Part shown: positions 24,193-33,896 of the stretch, in pieces
How the letters are laid out: each line of letters begins with the position of its first letter
Numbering within the stretch: position 1 is the first letter of the stretch
From: Planctomycetaceae bacterium
GTDB lineage: Bacteria; Planctomycetota; Planctomycetia; Planctomycetales; Planctomycetaceae
Assembly: GCA_002722955.1 (NCBI GenBank)
Contig: PBMZ01000105.1
Coordinates: 1-62,919 of the forward strand
Length of the DNA stretch: 62,919 bases
Direction of reading: 5' to 3'
Program-made: the position numbers and the translations under genes
Notes under the pieces: generated by a model
Seen by the model: only the letters and a program-made list of their open reading frames with translations
Databases searched by the model: none
What the model was told of the DNA's origin: nothing

Positions 24193-26241
24193 ATGACGTT
24201 AATCTCTCGATTTGTAACATCAACGGTTGCCCTCAGATCAACGATTCTGTTGCTGATCGTTGTTGTCGCATCGCCATTGATGGCTCAATCTCAGCCTGAA
24301 GATTCTGATGCATCGTCGAGTTGGCCGTTCCTGCGTGGACCGGACTTCGATGCGGTGTCGAAAGACGCCAAGCTGGCTGACTCGTGGCCAGAGTCGGGCC
24401 CACCCGTTTTGTGGACCAGGGAGCTAGGCCAAGGTTACTCGTCCTTCGTTTGCTTCGGCGATCGAGTTTACACGCAGTACCAATCACTCAGTGGCCAATT
24501 CGTCATTTGCCTGAATGCCGAGACTGGCGACACGATCTGGAAACATCGATACGACTGGCCGTACGAGGCCGTCGGAGTGTATCCCGGTCCGCGTTCGACG
24601 CCGACTTACAACAATGGCCGAGTCTTCTACGCGGCGCCCAGCGGTTTGGTTGGCTGCGTTGAGTCTGAAGACGGTAAACCTATTTGGTCATTGAATCTAA
24701 AAGAACAATTCCGGGGCAAGGGCACAGACTTCGGCTACGCGTCAACACCCGTCGTCGTTGGCGATCGAGTCATCTTTCCCGTTGGCGGCAAAGGTGCATC
24801 GATGGTGGCGCTGAGGGTCGAAGATGGATCGATCGCCTGGAAATCCGGTGACGATCCAGCCAGCTACACGCCAGCAATTCCGATTTCTTTCCAAGGAAAA
24901 ACGCAAGTACTCGGATACCTCGAAAATGCCCTGGTCAGTTGCGACCCAGAAACGGGAAAACAACTCTGGCGAGTTGATCTCTCGGAAGGTTACGACGAGC
25001 ACTCGACGTGGCCCGTGTATCAAGAACCGTACCTTTGGATCAGCGGCCCATTCCGCTCAGGCAGCCGCCTGCTCAAGCTCACTTCTGGCGAGAAGCCTGA
25101 GGAAGTTTGGCGAAGTTCAAAGATGTCCAACGACGTCGTCTCAAGCGTTCTTTACGACGGACACATTTACGGTTTCGACTTATTCGATGTGCAAGCGAAA
25201 ACCCACCGAACATCTCGCGGCATTTTTCGATGCATCGATCTACTCACCGGCGACGTGAAGTGGTCCAACGGCGATGGCAAACCGCGCCGTTCCCGTGAGC
25301 CCGATCCAGACAATCCCATCATCGGCCATTCCAGCGTGTTGGTCGCCGATGGAAAACTGGTGCTCTTCAACGATACCGGCGAACTCATCCTCGCCCGTGC
25401 AACTCCAGAGAAGTACGAACAGCTGGCGCGTGTCGAGTTACTCGGCGGGCAAATCGTGTGGACACAACCGGCGCTGCTTCGCAATCGGTTGTATGTTCGG
25501 AATCACTCGGTGGCGGCATGCGTCTTCTTGGGACAGCCCGAGCAACTCAACAGCGAGCGAGACACACCTGTACTGGCAGTAACGGATATCTCGCAAGACA
25601 GCTATGGAAACCTATCTTCGCTGATCCTTCCGGTCGAACGCGAATACGTGTTCGATGTGCCTTCGATGCAAGTTTTCTTGCGATGGTTCGCCGCCTGCAT
25701 GACCGTGCTAATCGGCTCCGCATTCGCTGCCGGTACCGTCGGATTGGTGCTTAAAAGGCGAAAGGATAACGATTCCAGTCCGCGTGATGATCTTGTGAGA
25801 CCCATCTTTTGGTTGCTCGCCTTCTCGCTGGGTGCCTTGGGAACAACCTTCTTGGGGCGTTGGCTGGACGAGTTACTTTTTACTTGGCCAGTGTGCTTAT
25901 ACGTGGTCTTCGAGGCACTCATCTTTCAAGCTCAGTTGGAAAAGCCCACCGCTGAACTAACACGCTGGCAGCGCTGGTCACCCCGAGTCTTGATTGCCGT
26001 ATTCGCCGCCGTTTGCTTCGCATACTTTTTGCTGTGCCGACGTCTCAGCCTATTGTTCGAATGGTCCTACCTAGTCGGCTTCCCACTGGCGTCGCCACTG
26101 AACTGTCTCACTCGGAAAGCAGACGGCGGTGGATTCAAACTGAGCGTCGCACGTTGGCTGCTGACAGTTGCCGCATTCTCGGCCTTCTACTGGAGCGGCG
26201 TCGGCCTATTGGCCTGGAAGTACGGAATCCGCTGGCAGTGA
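24193..26241 (+). CDS. PQQ-type beta-propeller protein with C-terminal membrane domain
   Basis: This is a 682-aa exported protein. A signal peptide (LLLIVVVASPLMAQS) precedes a beta-propeller of PQQ-like repeats, for example LNAETGDTIWKHRYDW, EDGSIAWKSG and DPETGKQLWRVDL. The C-terminal 190 residues contain about six predicted membrane helices, starting near VFLRWFAACMTVLIGSAFA. Such outer-wall outliers (SSWPFLRGPDFD start) are common in planctomycetes, but most lack the membrane half. A TTG 24 nt upstream is an alternative start. No quinoprotein catalytic residues were identified, so a scaffold or folding role is as likely as an enzyme. Confidence 0.8.
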   Translation: MTLISRFVTSTVALRSTILLLIVVVASPLMAQSQPEDSDASSSWPFLRGPDFDAVSKDAKLADSWPESGPPVLWTRELGQGYSSFVCFGDRVYTQYQSLSGQFVICLNAETGDTIWKHRYDWPYEAVGVYPGPRSTPTYNNGRVFYAAPSGLVGCVESEDGKPIWSLNLKEQFRGKGTDFGYASTPVVVGDRVIFPVGGKGASMVALRVEDGSIAWKSGDDPASYTPAIPISFQGKTQVLGYLENALVSCDPETGKQLWRVDLSEGYDEHSTWPVYQEPYLWISGPFRSGSRLLKLTSGEKPEEVWRSSKMSNDVVSSVLYDGHIYGFDLFDVQAKTHRTSRGIFRCIDLLTGDVKWSNGDGKPRRSREPDPDNPIIGHSSVLVADGKLVLFNDTGELILARATPEKYEQLARVELLGGQIVWTQPALLRNRLYVRNHSVAACVFLGQPEQLNSERDTPVLAVTDISQDSYGNLSSLILPVEREYVFDVPSMQVFLRWFAACMTVLIGSAFAAGTVGLVLKRRKDNDSSPRDDLVRPIFWLLAFSLGALGTTFLGRWLDELLFTWPVCLYVVFEALIFQAQLEKPTAELTRWQRWSPRVLIAVFAAVCFAYFLLCRRLSLLFEWSYLVGFPLASPLNCLTRKADGGGFKLSVARWLLTVAAFSAFYWSGVGLLAWKYGIRWQ

Positions 26242-26242
26242 T

Positions 26243-26917
26243 TCACAGCATGACGCCACAAATCGTCCAGTGTCGATCGGTGGTTTGTTGTGCCCACTCT
26301 TCAATCAATCCAAAGCGTTTCAACATTGCGCGGACTTCCTCAAGCGTCAGCGCGGCGTGGAGTGAGTCTCGAAACATTTGTTGCTGATGCTGATTCTCAT
26401 CGCCCGCATAAGCCTGCACGATGTGCTCGACCGTCTCGCCATCATCGGGACGCATCAGATCGCGAACGAACAGCAAGCCACCCGGCCGCAGCACTCGGAT
26501 GATGTCAGCGAAGCAAGTTTCCGGTTCCGGGATGTGGTGAATGATGCTGTTGGACATGACGGCATCAAATTGACTGTCTGTGTACGGCATCTGCTTGGCA
26601 TCAACACGTTCGATCGTGATCTGATCGGCCAACTGGGCTTCGGCGATGTTGTCTTGAGCGACTTTCAGCATCTCGCCAGCTAAATCGATGGCGGTGACGC
26701 GGTATTCGGGGCCTCGCCTGCAAAGTTCAATGGGAATCAATGCTGTTCCCGTACCAACGTCCAAAGTTAACGTTGATCGTTCGAGTCCCGCATCGTCCAA
26801 AGCCGTAATAAACCGGTCGACGAATCGACGATTGACATCGCTGTGATCCATCGAGTTGTAATCGACGGCTTCTTCGCGAGTGTCCATGACCTCGGGTTCG
26901 AGCGTTCTGGGAATCAT
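26243..26917 (-). CDS. Class I SAM-dependent methyltransferase
   Basis: The protein has 224 aa. Motif I is DVGTGTALIP, followed by the acidic end of strand 2 (VTAIDLAGEML), motif IV FDAVMSNSIIHHIPEP and post-motif VLRPGGLLFVRDL. This is a Methyltransf_11/25-type fold. The ATG at 26917 is preferred; a TTG 15 nt upstream is possible. It follows a small exported protein gene by 15 bp, so they may be co-transcribed. The substrate cannot be told. Confidence 0.88.
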   Translation of the reverse strand: MIPRTLEPEVMDTREEAVDYNSMDHSDVNRRFVDRFITALDDAGLERSTLTLDVGTGTALIPIELCRRGPEYRVTAIDLAGEMLKVAQDNIAEAQLADQITIERVDAKQMPYTDSQFDAVMSNSIIHHIPEPETCFADIIRVLRPGGLLFVRDLMRPDDGETVEHIVQAYAGDENQHQQQMFRDSLHAALTLEEVRAMLKRFGLIEEWAQQTTDRHWTICGVML

Positions 26918-26932
26918 GCCGCGGCTTCTCAA

Positions 26933-27283
26933 TTAGCGTGTTTGAATGGCCGTGTCCGTGCCGGCCCACGCTTCCGCGTACGAAGTGCGATAGAAATCGT
27001 ACAGGTCAGGATAGTCGCGTTGGAATTGCGCCTGCGTGATGCCTGATGCAACCAGTGTGCCCTCAACTGTGGTGATGTCAAATCGTTGACTGGTATAGAC
27101 GGCAACGCGATGCGCACTCGATTGCAGATAGACGATCCGATGACCAAGCTCTTGTTGCCTAACCGGGCTGCTGGGCTGTTCGACCGTCTGCTGAGGGACT
27201 TCAATGCTTCCCGAGTAGAACATGGTCATGATTCCAACAATTAAGGCGAAACCTAAAAAGGTTGGCAAGGCGGCGCGTTTCAT
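26933..27283 (-). CDS. Small membrane-anchored hypothetical protein
   Basis: The protein has 116 aa with one N-terminal helix (LPTFLGFALIVGIMTMFY) acting as anchor or signal. A periplasmic Gln/Pro-rich linker and a small domain ending QRDYPDLYDFYRTSYAEAW follow. No family was recognised; similar short proteins appear near TPR proteins in planctomycetes. The gene sits between the TPR gene and the methyltransferase on the same strand. Confidence 0.65.
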   Translation of the reverse strand: MKRAALPTFLGFALIVGIMTMFYSGSIEVPQQTVEQPSSPVRQQELGHRIVYLQSSAHRVAVYTSQRFDITTVEGTLVASGITQAQFQRDYPDLYDFYRTSYAEAWAGTDTAIQTR

Positions 27284-27325
27284 GATTGACCTCTCAAGAT
27301 AAGCGATAAGCATCAAGGCTGTGAT

Positions 27326-27363
27326 TTTTGGAGTGCGGCGATTCATCGCCGCACTCCAAAAAC
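27326..27363. repeat. Perfect 18-bp-stem hairpin
   Basis: TTTTTGGAGTGCGGCGAT pairs perfectly with ATCGCCGCACTCCAAAAA around a 2-nt loop. The U-run is on the 5' side of the stem, so it is not a classical intrinsic terminator on either strand. It lies 31-68 bp after the TPR gene. Confidence 0.75.
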
Positions 27364-27393
27364 GCTGTTGTTGTGGAAGACAATTCCTCGAAA

Positions 27394-28575
27394 TCAAACA
27401 TTCGTCGAGTCTGCCTTTAGTCGACGTGACAAAAAACGTTTTCCAAATATCACAACGGCGCAAATCGTGCCCGCAAATAAAAGAAACACGGCGATGGAAA
27501 TGCCACGGTGAAGGAAACTTGTGCCCCGCTGATCAGCGTTGATGGAGTCTGTGACTTGTGCCGATTCCAGGACCGGATCCTCATAGTACTTTTCACGAAA
27601 CTTGGCATCGACGTCAACGCCTTCCGCTATCCATCGTTTCTCGTCAGCGACAAGTTCTTCGTACCACTTGTTGGCTTCTGCAAGTTCTTTCTTGAACTCG
27701 GCTTCCAAATCCTTCAGCGGCAATTGAGTATCAGCGCTACCATCGGTCTGATTTTGAATCGCGGCAACAGCACGATCGCGGTATACCTTTTGGACCTCGG
27801 GATCCTTCGCTTCATAACTGGCCTTCAAGTACGCTCGAGTGGCCAGTTGCTTCGCGTCCTCGTCGGGTTCGTAGGAGTGAACCAATAAATCACCGAGCGC
27901 CTCGAGCAAGACGGGCGCATCGTGCTTTCCAAATCGCATCATACCCAGCACGCCCTTTTGTGCTTTCTTCAACTCTTCGACTTGCTGATCGCTATCGGCC
28001 CCCTTGAGGTTTTGTTGTTCAAGCACGAACGCCGCGAAACTGTTGTAAGGCGGGCTTCGTTGTGGCAAGTAGACGGGCAACTTGATTTTGCCCTCATGCT
28101 TCATCTCCATCAAGTACTGCACCAACAACCGCTGATAGATTTCGCGGCCGAAGTGCGCGTTCGGGTTGATGGCGATCGCCTTGTCGATGTACTCGATACC
28201 CTTCTCGAACTGACCGGCATGAATATAGAACGTGCCGAGATTCGCTAGGGTCTCGTATCGGTCCGGCTTCAACCCATGAGTATCTAGGGCCAACTCGATG
28301 GCCTTTTCGGATTGCCCGGTCTTGTCATAAGCGACAGCCAAGTCGTCTCGATAACGAAGCCGCTCGGGGTGTTCAGCGTGTTTCGGCAGGCGATCTTGAA
28401 TCCGCCACTGGTAGAACTCGGGCGAGTGCCTGCGGAACTTGCCCGTAATCAATTCGAGAGCTGAAGGAAAACGCTTGAGCTCCATCAACAGCGTGTCCAT
28501 ATCCCACAGGCAAGCAAGCGCCGGGGAAATGCCAAGCGACACGATCATCAAAGCTAGTAGCAGACGGCAGCGCAT
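27394..28575 (-). CDS. TPR-containing exported membrane protein
   Basis: The protein has 393 aa from the ATG at 28575, which gives a clean signal peptide (LLLALMIVSLGISPALA). An ATG 24 nt upstream is the alternative. Two or three TPR units are visible (RYRDDLAVAYDKTGQSEKAI; TLANLGTFYIHAGQFEKGIE). A charged coiled-coil-like segment and a C-terminal membrane helix (ISIAVFLLFAGTICAVVIFG) with basic tail follow. A periplasmic protein-protein interaction scaffold is likely. The gene starts 80 bp after pyrC. Confidence 0.75.
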   Translation of the reverse strand: MRCRLLLALMIVSLGISPALACLWDMDTLLMELKRFPSALELITGKFRRHSPEFYQWRIQDRLPKHAEHPERLRYRDDLAVAYDKTGQSEKAIELALDTHGLKPDRYETLANLGTFYIHAGQFEKGIEYIDKAIAINPNAHFGREIYQRLLVQYLMEMKHEGKIKLPVYLPQRSPPYNSFAAFVLEQQNLKGADSDQQVEELKKAQKGVLGMMRFGKHDAPVLLEALGDLLVHSYEPDEDAKQLATRAYLKASYEAKDPEVQKVYRDRAVAAIQNQTDGSADTQLPLKDLEAEFKKELAEANKWYEELVADEKRWIAEGVDVDAKFREKYYEDPVLESAQVTDSINADQRGTSFLHRGISIAVFLLFAGTICAVVIFGKRFLSRRLKADSTNV

Positions 28576-28655
28576 AATCAAATGGTACTCGCGGAACATC
28601 CATGATGGTAGATGAATCCCAGATGGGCGCGCTAGGTTTCCTCGCCAATTTGCTC

Positions 28656-29936
28656 TTAGTCGGCGAGTTGATAACGGACCTGCCCGTTAACCATCACCAT
28701 GCTCGCTCGCCCCCGAACCGTCCAGCCATTGAACGGAGTGTTACGACTCTTCGAGGCAAACTTGTCGGCGTCGATCGTCCATTCGATGTTGGGATCGATG
28801 ATCGTCACGTCAGCATCGGCACCAGTGGACAATGTGCCCTTTTGAAGTCCGAGCAACTTGGCCGGAGCCCAGGACAACTTGTCAATGAGTTGCAACCACG
28901 TCAAATGCTCGGGCTCAATCAGTGCTTTGATGCAGACAGGCAACAGTGTCTCCAACCCGATCGCACCGAAAGGAACTAGGTCCAACTCCAGGTCTTTCTT
29001 CTCCTGCGCGTATGGCTGATGGTCCGAGCAAATAATGTCGATCGTTCCGTCGCGCAGGCCGCCGATCAAGGCGTTGATGTGGTTTTGCGTTCGAAGCGGT
29101 GGGCTCACTTTGAAGCTGGAATCGAAGCTTTGCAGTTCTGCGTCCGTCAGAGCCAGATGATGCGGAGTCACCTCGGCGGTGACGTGGATTCCTTTAGCCT
29201 TAGCGCGTTGAATGCGTTCCACACTCTCGGCGGTCGAGATCGTCATCAAGTGCAACCGGCCGCCCGTCAGTTCTGCCAGGGCAAGATCGCGGCCAACCAT
29301 GATCTCCTCCGCAGCAACGGGCATCCCGCGCAATCCCAAGAGCGTCGAAAAGAAGCCTTCGTGCATCACGCCCTTGTCGATCAACTCGGGAACGTGCGGC
29401 TGATTAAAGACACGCCGATTGAACATCCGAGTGTATTCAAGCGCTCGCCGCATGATCTCGGCATTGGCGATTGGGTTCGTCGCGTCGGAAAAGGCGACGG
29501 CGCCGCCCTCGATCAATTGCCCGATTTCCGCCAGCTCTGTTCCCGCGTTGCCCTTGGTAACGGCGCCGAGTGGAAAAACATTACAGTGAGCGGCTCGGTC
29601 GCATTGCAGCTTGACGAATTCCGCCGCCGCGCGGTTGTCGACGACGGGGGTCGAATCGGGCATGCACGCGACACTTGTCATGCCACCAGCCAAAGCCGCT
29701 GCCGTTCCCGATTCGATCGTCTCGTCCTTTTCGTCGCCCGGTTCACGAAACGAAACGTGAGCATCGATTAAACCCGGGCAAACAATCATGCCCAACGCCT
29801 CGATCAGTTGATCGGCAACCGTGGTGGCATCGTCGATGCCAACGACTCGACCGTCTCGCAGCAACAAATTGCCGACGCGATCGATTTGCTGAGAAGGGTC
29901 GATGATGCGACCGCCGCGAATCAGCGTGGTGCTCAT
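28656..29936 (-). CDS. pyrC: Dihydroorotase
   Basis: This is the third step of pyrimidine synthesis, cyclising carbamoyl-aspartate to dihydroorotate. The protein has 426 aa and belongs to the amidohydrolase superfamily (multifunctional-type dihydroorotase). The first metal motif is [16 protein letters not shown], where the usual HxH reads His-Val-Ser, followed by the conserved [12 protein letters not shown]; later come [10 protein letters not shown] and [13 protein letters not shown]. The missing second His (HVS rather than HxH) marks it as a divergent or possibly inactive class that depends on the aspartate carbamoyltransferase partner. The ATG overlaps the pyrB stop (ATGA), which supports a PyrB-PyrC complex. 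Confidence 0.9.
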   Translation of the reverse strand: MSTTLIRGGRIIDPSQQIDRVGNLLLRDGRVVGIDDATTVADQLIEALGMIVCPGLIDAHVSFREPGDEKDETIESGTAAALAGGMTSVACMPDSTPVVDNRAAAEFVKLQCDRAAHCNVFPLGAVTKGNAGTELAEIGQLIEGGAVAFSDATNPIANAEIMRRALEYTRMFNRRVFNQPHVPELIDKGVMHEGFFSTLLGLRGMPVAAEEIMVGRDLALAELTGGRLHLMTISTAESVERIQRAKAKGIHVTAEVTPHHLALTDAELQSFDSSFKVSPPLRTQNHINALIGGLRDGTIDIICSDHQPYAQEKKDLELDLVPFGAIGLETLLPVCIKALIEPEHLTWLQLIDKLSWAPAKLLGLQKGTLSTGADADVTIIDPNIEWTIDADKFASKSRNTPFNGWTVRGRASMVMVNGQVRYQLAD

Positions 29937-30907
29937 GCTGTTGCCTCCTGAGTCGCTAGTTCTTGCTGCCGCTGATGCAGCAGGTACAAACAAGCCATGC
30001 GAATCACCAAGCCATTGGTGACTTGATCCAGGATTACCGAATGGCTGCCATCGGCAACATCGGGCGTGATCTCGACGCCACGATTGATTGGACCGGGGGC
30101 AAGGATCACGACGTCATCCTTCGCCCGCTGGATTCGGTCACCGTTCATTCCGAAGAAGTGAGCGTACTCGCGAATCGATGGGAAGTACGCATTCCGCTGA
30201 CGCTCGAATTGAATCCGCAGCAAGTTGATGCAGTCGGTCTCGGCCAGCACTTCGTCCAGACTATTGGAAACTCGGACGCCCAAGCGTTCGACTTCCGGCG
30301 GGATCAGCGTCGACGGACCACAGACGATTACGTCAGCGCCAAGCTTCGTCAGGCCCCAGATGTTGGAACGAGCGACGCGGCTATGCAGGATGTCTCCCAC
30401 CAGCGTCACCGTGAGCCCTTCCAGGCTTCCGCGTTGCTCACGAACTGTAAAAATATCCAGCAACGCCTGAGTCGGATGCTCGTGCGTGCCATCTCCAGCA
30501 TTGAGCACAGCAACGTCGACATGCTTGGCCAGAAGATGCGGCGCGCCGGGTGTGCCGTGTCGAACAACGACTTGGTTGGCACCCATGGCCTCGATATTCC
30601 GAGCCGTGTCGAAAAAGGTTTCACCTTTGCTTAGGCTGCTGCCGGACGCGGTAAAGTCGATCGTGTCGGCACTCAGCCGTTTCGCCGCCAGTGAGAAACT
30701 GGTCTTCGTTCGCGTCGAGTTTTCAAAGAAAAGATTGGCAACAACGGTTCCAGCAAGCGGGCTGAGCTTTGTTTCGCCAGCCGCCGCGAGCCGCTTGAAT
30801 TCAGCAGCTTGATCGAGAATGAGTGTAATTTCCTCGGCGCTCAGACCTTCTAGTCCCAAGAGATGTTTCTTGGTCCATTTGGAGGCCGAGGATTCCATGT
30901 TGGCCAT
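29933..30907 (-). CDS. pyrB: Aspartate carbamoyltransferase catalytic subunit
   Basis: This enzyme transfers the carbamoyl group to aspartate, the committed step of pyrimidine synthesis. The protein has 324 aa. The carbamoyl-phosphate site [14 protein letters not shown] and the [11 protein letters not shown] motif are intact. No pyrI regulatory subunit is nearby. The gene overlaps pyrC by 4 bp, giving the common pyrB-pyrC pair. It is divergent from tsaE, with about 140 bp between for the promoters. Confidence 0.95.
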   Translation of the reverse strand: MANMESSASKWTKKHLLGLEGLSAEEITLILDQAAEFKRLAAAGETKLSPLAGTVVANLFFENSTRTKTSFSLAAKRLSADTIDFTASGSSLSKGETFFDTARNIEAMGANQVVVRHGTPGAPHLLAKHVDVAVLNAGDGTHEHPTQALLDIFTVREQRGSLEGLTVTLVGDILHSRVARSNIWGLTKLGADVIVCGPSTLIPPEVERLGVRVSNSLDEVLAETDCINLLRIQFERQRNAYFPSIREYAHFFGMNGDRIQRAKDDVVILAPGPINRGVEITPDVADGSHSVILDQVTNGLVIRMACLYLLHQRQQELATQEATA

Positions 30908-31051
30908 GGTCGCCTCGCATCATTGAGAATGAGGGTGCAAGTTGTTGAGATACGCTATTCAAGGTTTTGCCCAGTTGCCAATTGACTTCAGTTCGTTAAT
31001 CGTAACAGCCCAGCGGGCAGCCTTCAACGCGACCGAGAATGTGTGTTTTGC

Positions 31052-31534
31052 ATGTTTGAAAAGCTCGACAATCTGTGGTGTTTCGAATCCGACAGCGAAG
31101 CAGCAACCGCCAAGCTCGGCCGTGCGATCGCCAACGCGATCTCACCAGGCGACGTGATCGCACTCGTGGGCGATCTGGGAACTGGAAAAACGCGCCTTGT
31201 CCAATCAATTGCCGAGGAACTTGGCGTCAACCGAGACGACGTCAACAGCCCAACATTCGTGTTAATTCAACACTATGACGCCACAATTCCACTGCACCAT
31301 ATCGACGCCTATCGACTGCGTGATGAGGACGAATTCATTGAACTAGGCGTCGATGAACTCATGGGAGGTGACGGAGCAACCTTGATCGAGTGGGCCGATC
31401 GAGTGCAGGATGCCTTGCCTTTGGACGCGCTGTGGATCATTGGTCGAGTCACGGATCAGAACGAACGAGAGTTCTCTTTCCGAGGGCAAGGAAAAGCGGT
31501 CACAACTATCCAGAGGGTTTCCAGCAATCTCTGA
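31052..31534 (+). CDS. tsaE: tRNA t6A-modification ATPase TsaE
   Basis: The protein has 160 aa. The P-loop is GDLGTGKTRLVQ (39-50). The TsaE marker segments NSPTFVLIQHY and HHIDAYRL follow, and the late IEWADRVQDALP agrees with the family. TsaE works with TsaB and TsaD to make threonylcarbamoyladenosine at position 37 of tRNAs. The first in-frame GTG is 9 nt upstream of the chosen ATG; the ATG gives the normal length. It leads a same-strand group with the M20 peptidase and the GNAT protein. Confidence 0.92.
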   Translation: MFEKLDNLWCFESDSEAATAKLGRAIANAISPGDVIALVGDLGTGKTRLVQSIAEELGVNRDDVNSPTFVLIQHYDATIPLHHIDAYRLRDEDEFIELGVDELMGGDGATLIEWADRVQDALPLDALWIIGRVTDQNEREFSFRGQGKAVTTIQRVSSNL

Positions 31535-31610
31535 GCCGAACGACGGATCGCTTGCCGACCGACATCGTCTGCGTTATTGAAGGGTTAATCATCGCAAAGG
31601 AAGTAGCACA

Positions 31611-32783
31611 ATGAGCATGTCTCCCGAAGTCGTTCAGCAAGTTCGCGAAGCAGTCAACATCGACAGGTTGTTGGACACGGCAGTCAAATTGATCGAGATC
31701 CCCAGTCCAACGCGAAGCGCCGGTAAGGTCGCCGATTTCTTGGCGCAGCTCCTCACTGACGAGGGGTTTCAAGTCGAGCGCCTAGACGCTGGTTGGTCGG
31801 ATGCTCCGGCCGTGATTGCTCGAATGGATTCTGGAGCGCCTGGTAAAACGCTGCAGTTCAACGGACACCTGGACACCGTTCATTTGCCATTTGTTCCGCC
31901 ACGGATCGAGGATGGCAAGTTATACGGTAGCAGCGCGTCTGACATGAAAGGCGGGTTTGCAGCCGCAGTCGAAGCGGCAAGAGCCGTGCGCGATACGGGT
32001 TTGCTGAAATCAGGATCTCTGCTGCTGACGGCTCACGACATGCACGAAAAGCCGTGGGGTGATGGCAAACAAGTGGACGAATTAATCCGCGCTGGTGTGA
32101 TCGGCGACGCCGTGATGTTGCCCGAGTACTTCTGCAGCGCCCTTCCCGTCATCGGACGAGGAATGACCATTGTCGATATTACCATCACTCGCGATGGCGA
32201 GCCGATGCACGAAATGATGGGTGGTCGCGAACAGCCAAATGTGATTGTTGCCGGCTCGAAACTTGTCTCGCGATTTGCAGAACTGGACGAGGAATTAGCG
32301 AAGATCACTCATCCATTGGCGGGCCGTGAGAACATCTTTCAAGGGATGATGCATAGCGGTGAAATCTTTAACCAGTCGCCGACCCGAATGGAAATCAAGG
32401 GAACTCGACGTTGGCTGCCACAAACGACTTTCGAGTTCGTACAGCAACAGATTTTGGACATCGCCGCAGAAGTCGCGGAGGCTACAAACACTCACATTGA
32501 TGTCAAATTCCAGATTGCTCGCGATGCATATCAGATCGACGAAAACGAGGACATTGTCAAAGCCTTCCAATCGGCCCATGAGGGTGCCACTGGCCAACAG
32601 TTGCCTTTAGGAGCCAAGCCGTTTGTCGATGATGGCAACACGTTTGTGCGGCTGGGGGGAATTCCGGCGATTACACACGGGCCGGATGCCAAGGGGGCTC
32701 ACACTGTGAACGAAGAAGTGCCGATTAACGAACTGGAACGCATCGCGAACGTGTACGCACTGACGGCTCTTGCCTTTTGTTGA
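31611..32783 (+). CDS. M20-family metallopeptidase/deacylase
   Basis: The protein has 390 aa of the ArgE/DapE/CPG2 type. Metal ligands appear in FNGHLDTVH and SASDMKGGFAAA. The dimerisation domain has MMGGREQPN, and the C-terminus has GPDAKGAHTVNEEVP. The HDMHEKPWGDGKQ segment replaces the usual DEEGG-like acid loop, so one ligand differs from the textbook pattern. The substrate is an N-acyl amino acid or dipeptide. It is cytosolic, 76 bp after tsaE. Confidence 0.88.
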   Translation: MSMSPEVVQQVREAVNIDRLLDTAVKLIEIPSPTRSAGKVADFLAQLLTDEGFQVERLDAGWSDAPAVIARMDSGAPGKTLQFNGHLDTVHLPFVPPRIEDGKLYGSSASDMKGGFAAAVEAARAVRDTGLLKSGSLLLTAHDMHEKPWGDGKQVDELIRAGVIGDAVMLPEYFCSALPVIGRGMTIVDITITRDGEPMHEMMGGREQPNVIVAGSKLVSRFAELDEELAKITHPLAGRENIFQGMMHSGEIFNQSPTRMEIKGTRRWLPQTTFEFVQQQILDIAAEVAEATNTHIDVKFQIARDAYQIDENEDIVKAFQSAHEGATGQQLPLGAKPFVDDGNTFVRLGGIPAITHGPDAKGAHTVNEEVPINELERIANVYALTALAFC

Positions 32784-32798
32784 TTCGAACGAGTGACG

Positions 32799-33722
32799 AT
32801 GTCAGAACTCCGAGCAACTCGCCCCCATGAATTGCCTCTGTTGGCGCAGTTATTAGACGATGTCTTTCGGCGGTCGAAGGGTGTGCTCGACCAAAGTCAG
32901 TTGACCGATTTTCCGTTGGTGTATTGCCCAGAGAACTTGTCCAACAGCCGAGTGATCGTGGAGGACACTCGCATCGTCAGCCACGCCGCGCTTTGGCCGC
33001 GGCAATTGATTGTCCAGAGTGTCGACCTGAAGTCAGCAATCATCTGTTCGGTGGCGACTTTTCCCGAGTACCGCATGCGTGGCTACGCTGCGACACTGAT
33101 GCGCAGTTTGCAGCAGACACTGGTCGAGGAAAGCTATGACATCGCCATACTATGGACGTCCGTGCCAGACTTCTATTTGAAGTTAGGCTGGCAAGCGGTC
33201 GCACCGGGCGGCCTTTTGGTAACACTCGATGGCTCATCGATCCCGTCAAGAGACAACGGGCCGACGATTGTGGCTTACGACGAGTCATCGCATCTCGATC
33301 AACTGCTCGCGATTCATGACCACGAACCCGTACGCATGCAACGCACGCGGGATGAGTATCAAAAGCTTTTCAAGTTGCCCAAAATCAACGTCTACACGAC
33401 AGTCATTGATGGCCGCGTACAGGCATATTTGGCTCACGGAAATGCCTGCAACAAGCGAGGATTGATTGAGTATGGAGGCCCAGCCAACGACATCATGGCA
33501 CTAGCCGAACATGTGGCGCGTGATCTTGACGAGCCAGTCGACTGGACGGTGTTCTCAACGCGACAAGACTTGATGGAACGAGTGCTGCAAAGCTCATTGC
33601 CTCACCAACCTTTATGTGCTTCCAAAGGAGCAGGAACGGAAATGATTCTTCCGCTTCGAGATGACGTCATCACCGATTCCCTTCTGCAGAATCTATTCGT
33701 CTGGGGCCTTGAATGGGCATAA
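32799..33722 (+). CDS. GNAT-family N-acetyltransferase
   Basis: The protein has 307 aa with one typical acetyl-CoA-binding region near the N-terminus (VATFPEYRMRGYAATLM), followed by FYLKLGWQAV. The C-terminal half is a second, degenerate domain of GNAT-like length. The ATG at 32799 is preferred; a GTG 6 nt upstream is possible. It starts 15 bp after the M20 gene, so the two probably share a transcript. Acceptor unknown. Confidence 0.82.
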   Translation: MSELRATRPHELPLLAQLLDDVFRRSKGVLDQSQLTDFPLVYCPENLSNSRVIVEDTRIVSHAALWPRQLIVQSVDLKSAIICSVATFPEYRMRGYAATLMRSLQQTLVEESYDIAILWTSVPDFYLKLGWQAVAPGGLLVTLDGSSIPSRDNGPTIVAYDESSHLDQLLAIHDHEPVRMQRTRDEYQKLFKLPKINVYTTVIDGRVQAYLAHGNACNKRGLIEYGGPANDIMALAEHVARDLDEPVDWTVFSTRQDLMERVLQSSLPHQPLCASKGAGTEMILPLRDDVITDSLLQNLFVWGLEWA

Positions 33723-33896
33723 GCGATCGGCCGATGTCGACTTGCGTCACTTCGTTAAACGATGCTCTTACTTTAGGTATACCAACCCCAAGTTGCTCGA
33801 AAAAACCGCCAAAAGGGGGCCTGAAGTTGCATTCACTGCTCTACAGCATCACTATGGATAGGTTCATTTTCTTCAACGGTTATTTCGGGCTTTGTT

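Noticed and set aside
27326..27363. Intrinsic terminator
   Set aside because: Strong stem, but the T-run lies 5' of the stem on both strands, so a U-tract would not follow the hairpin.
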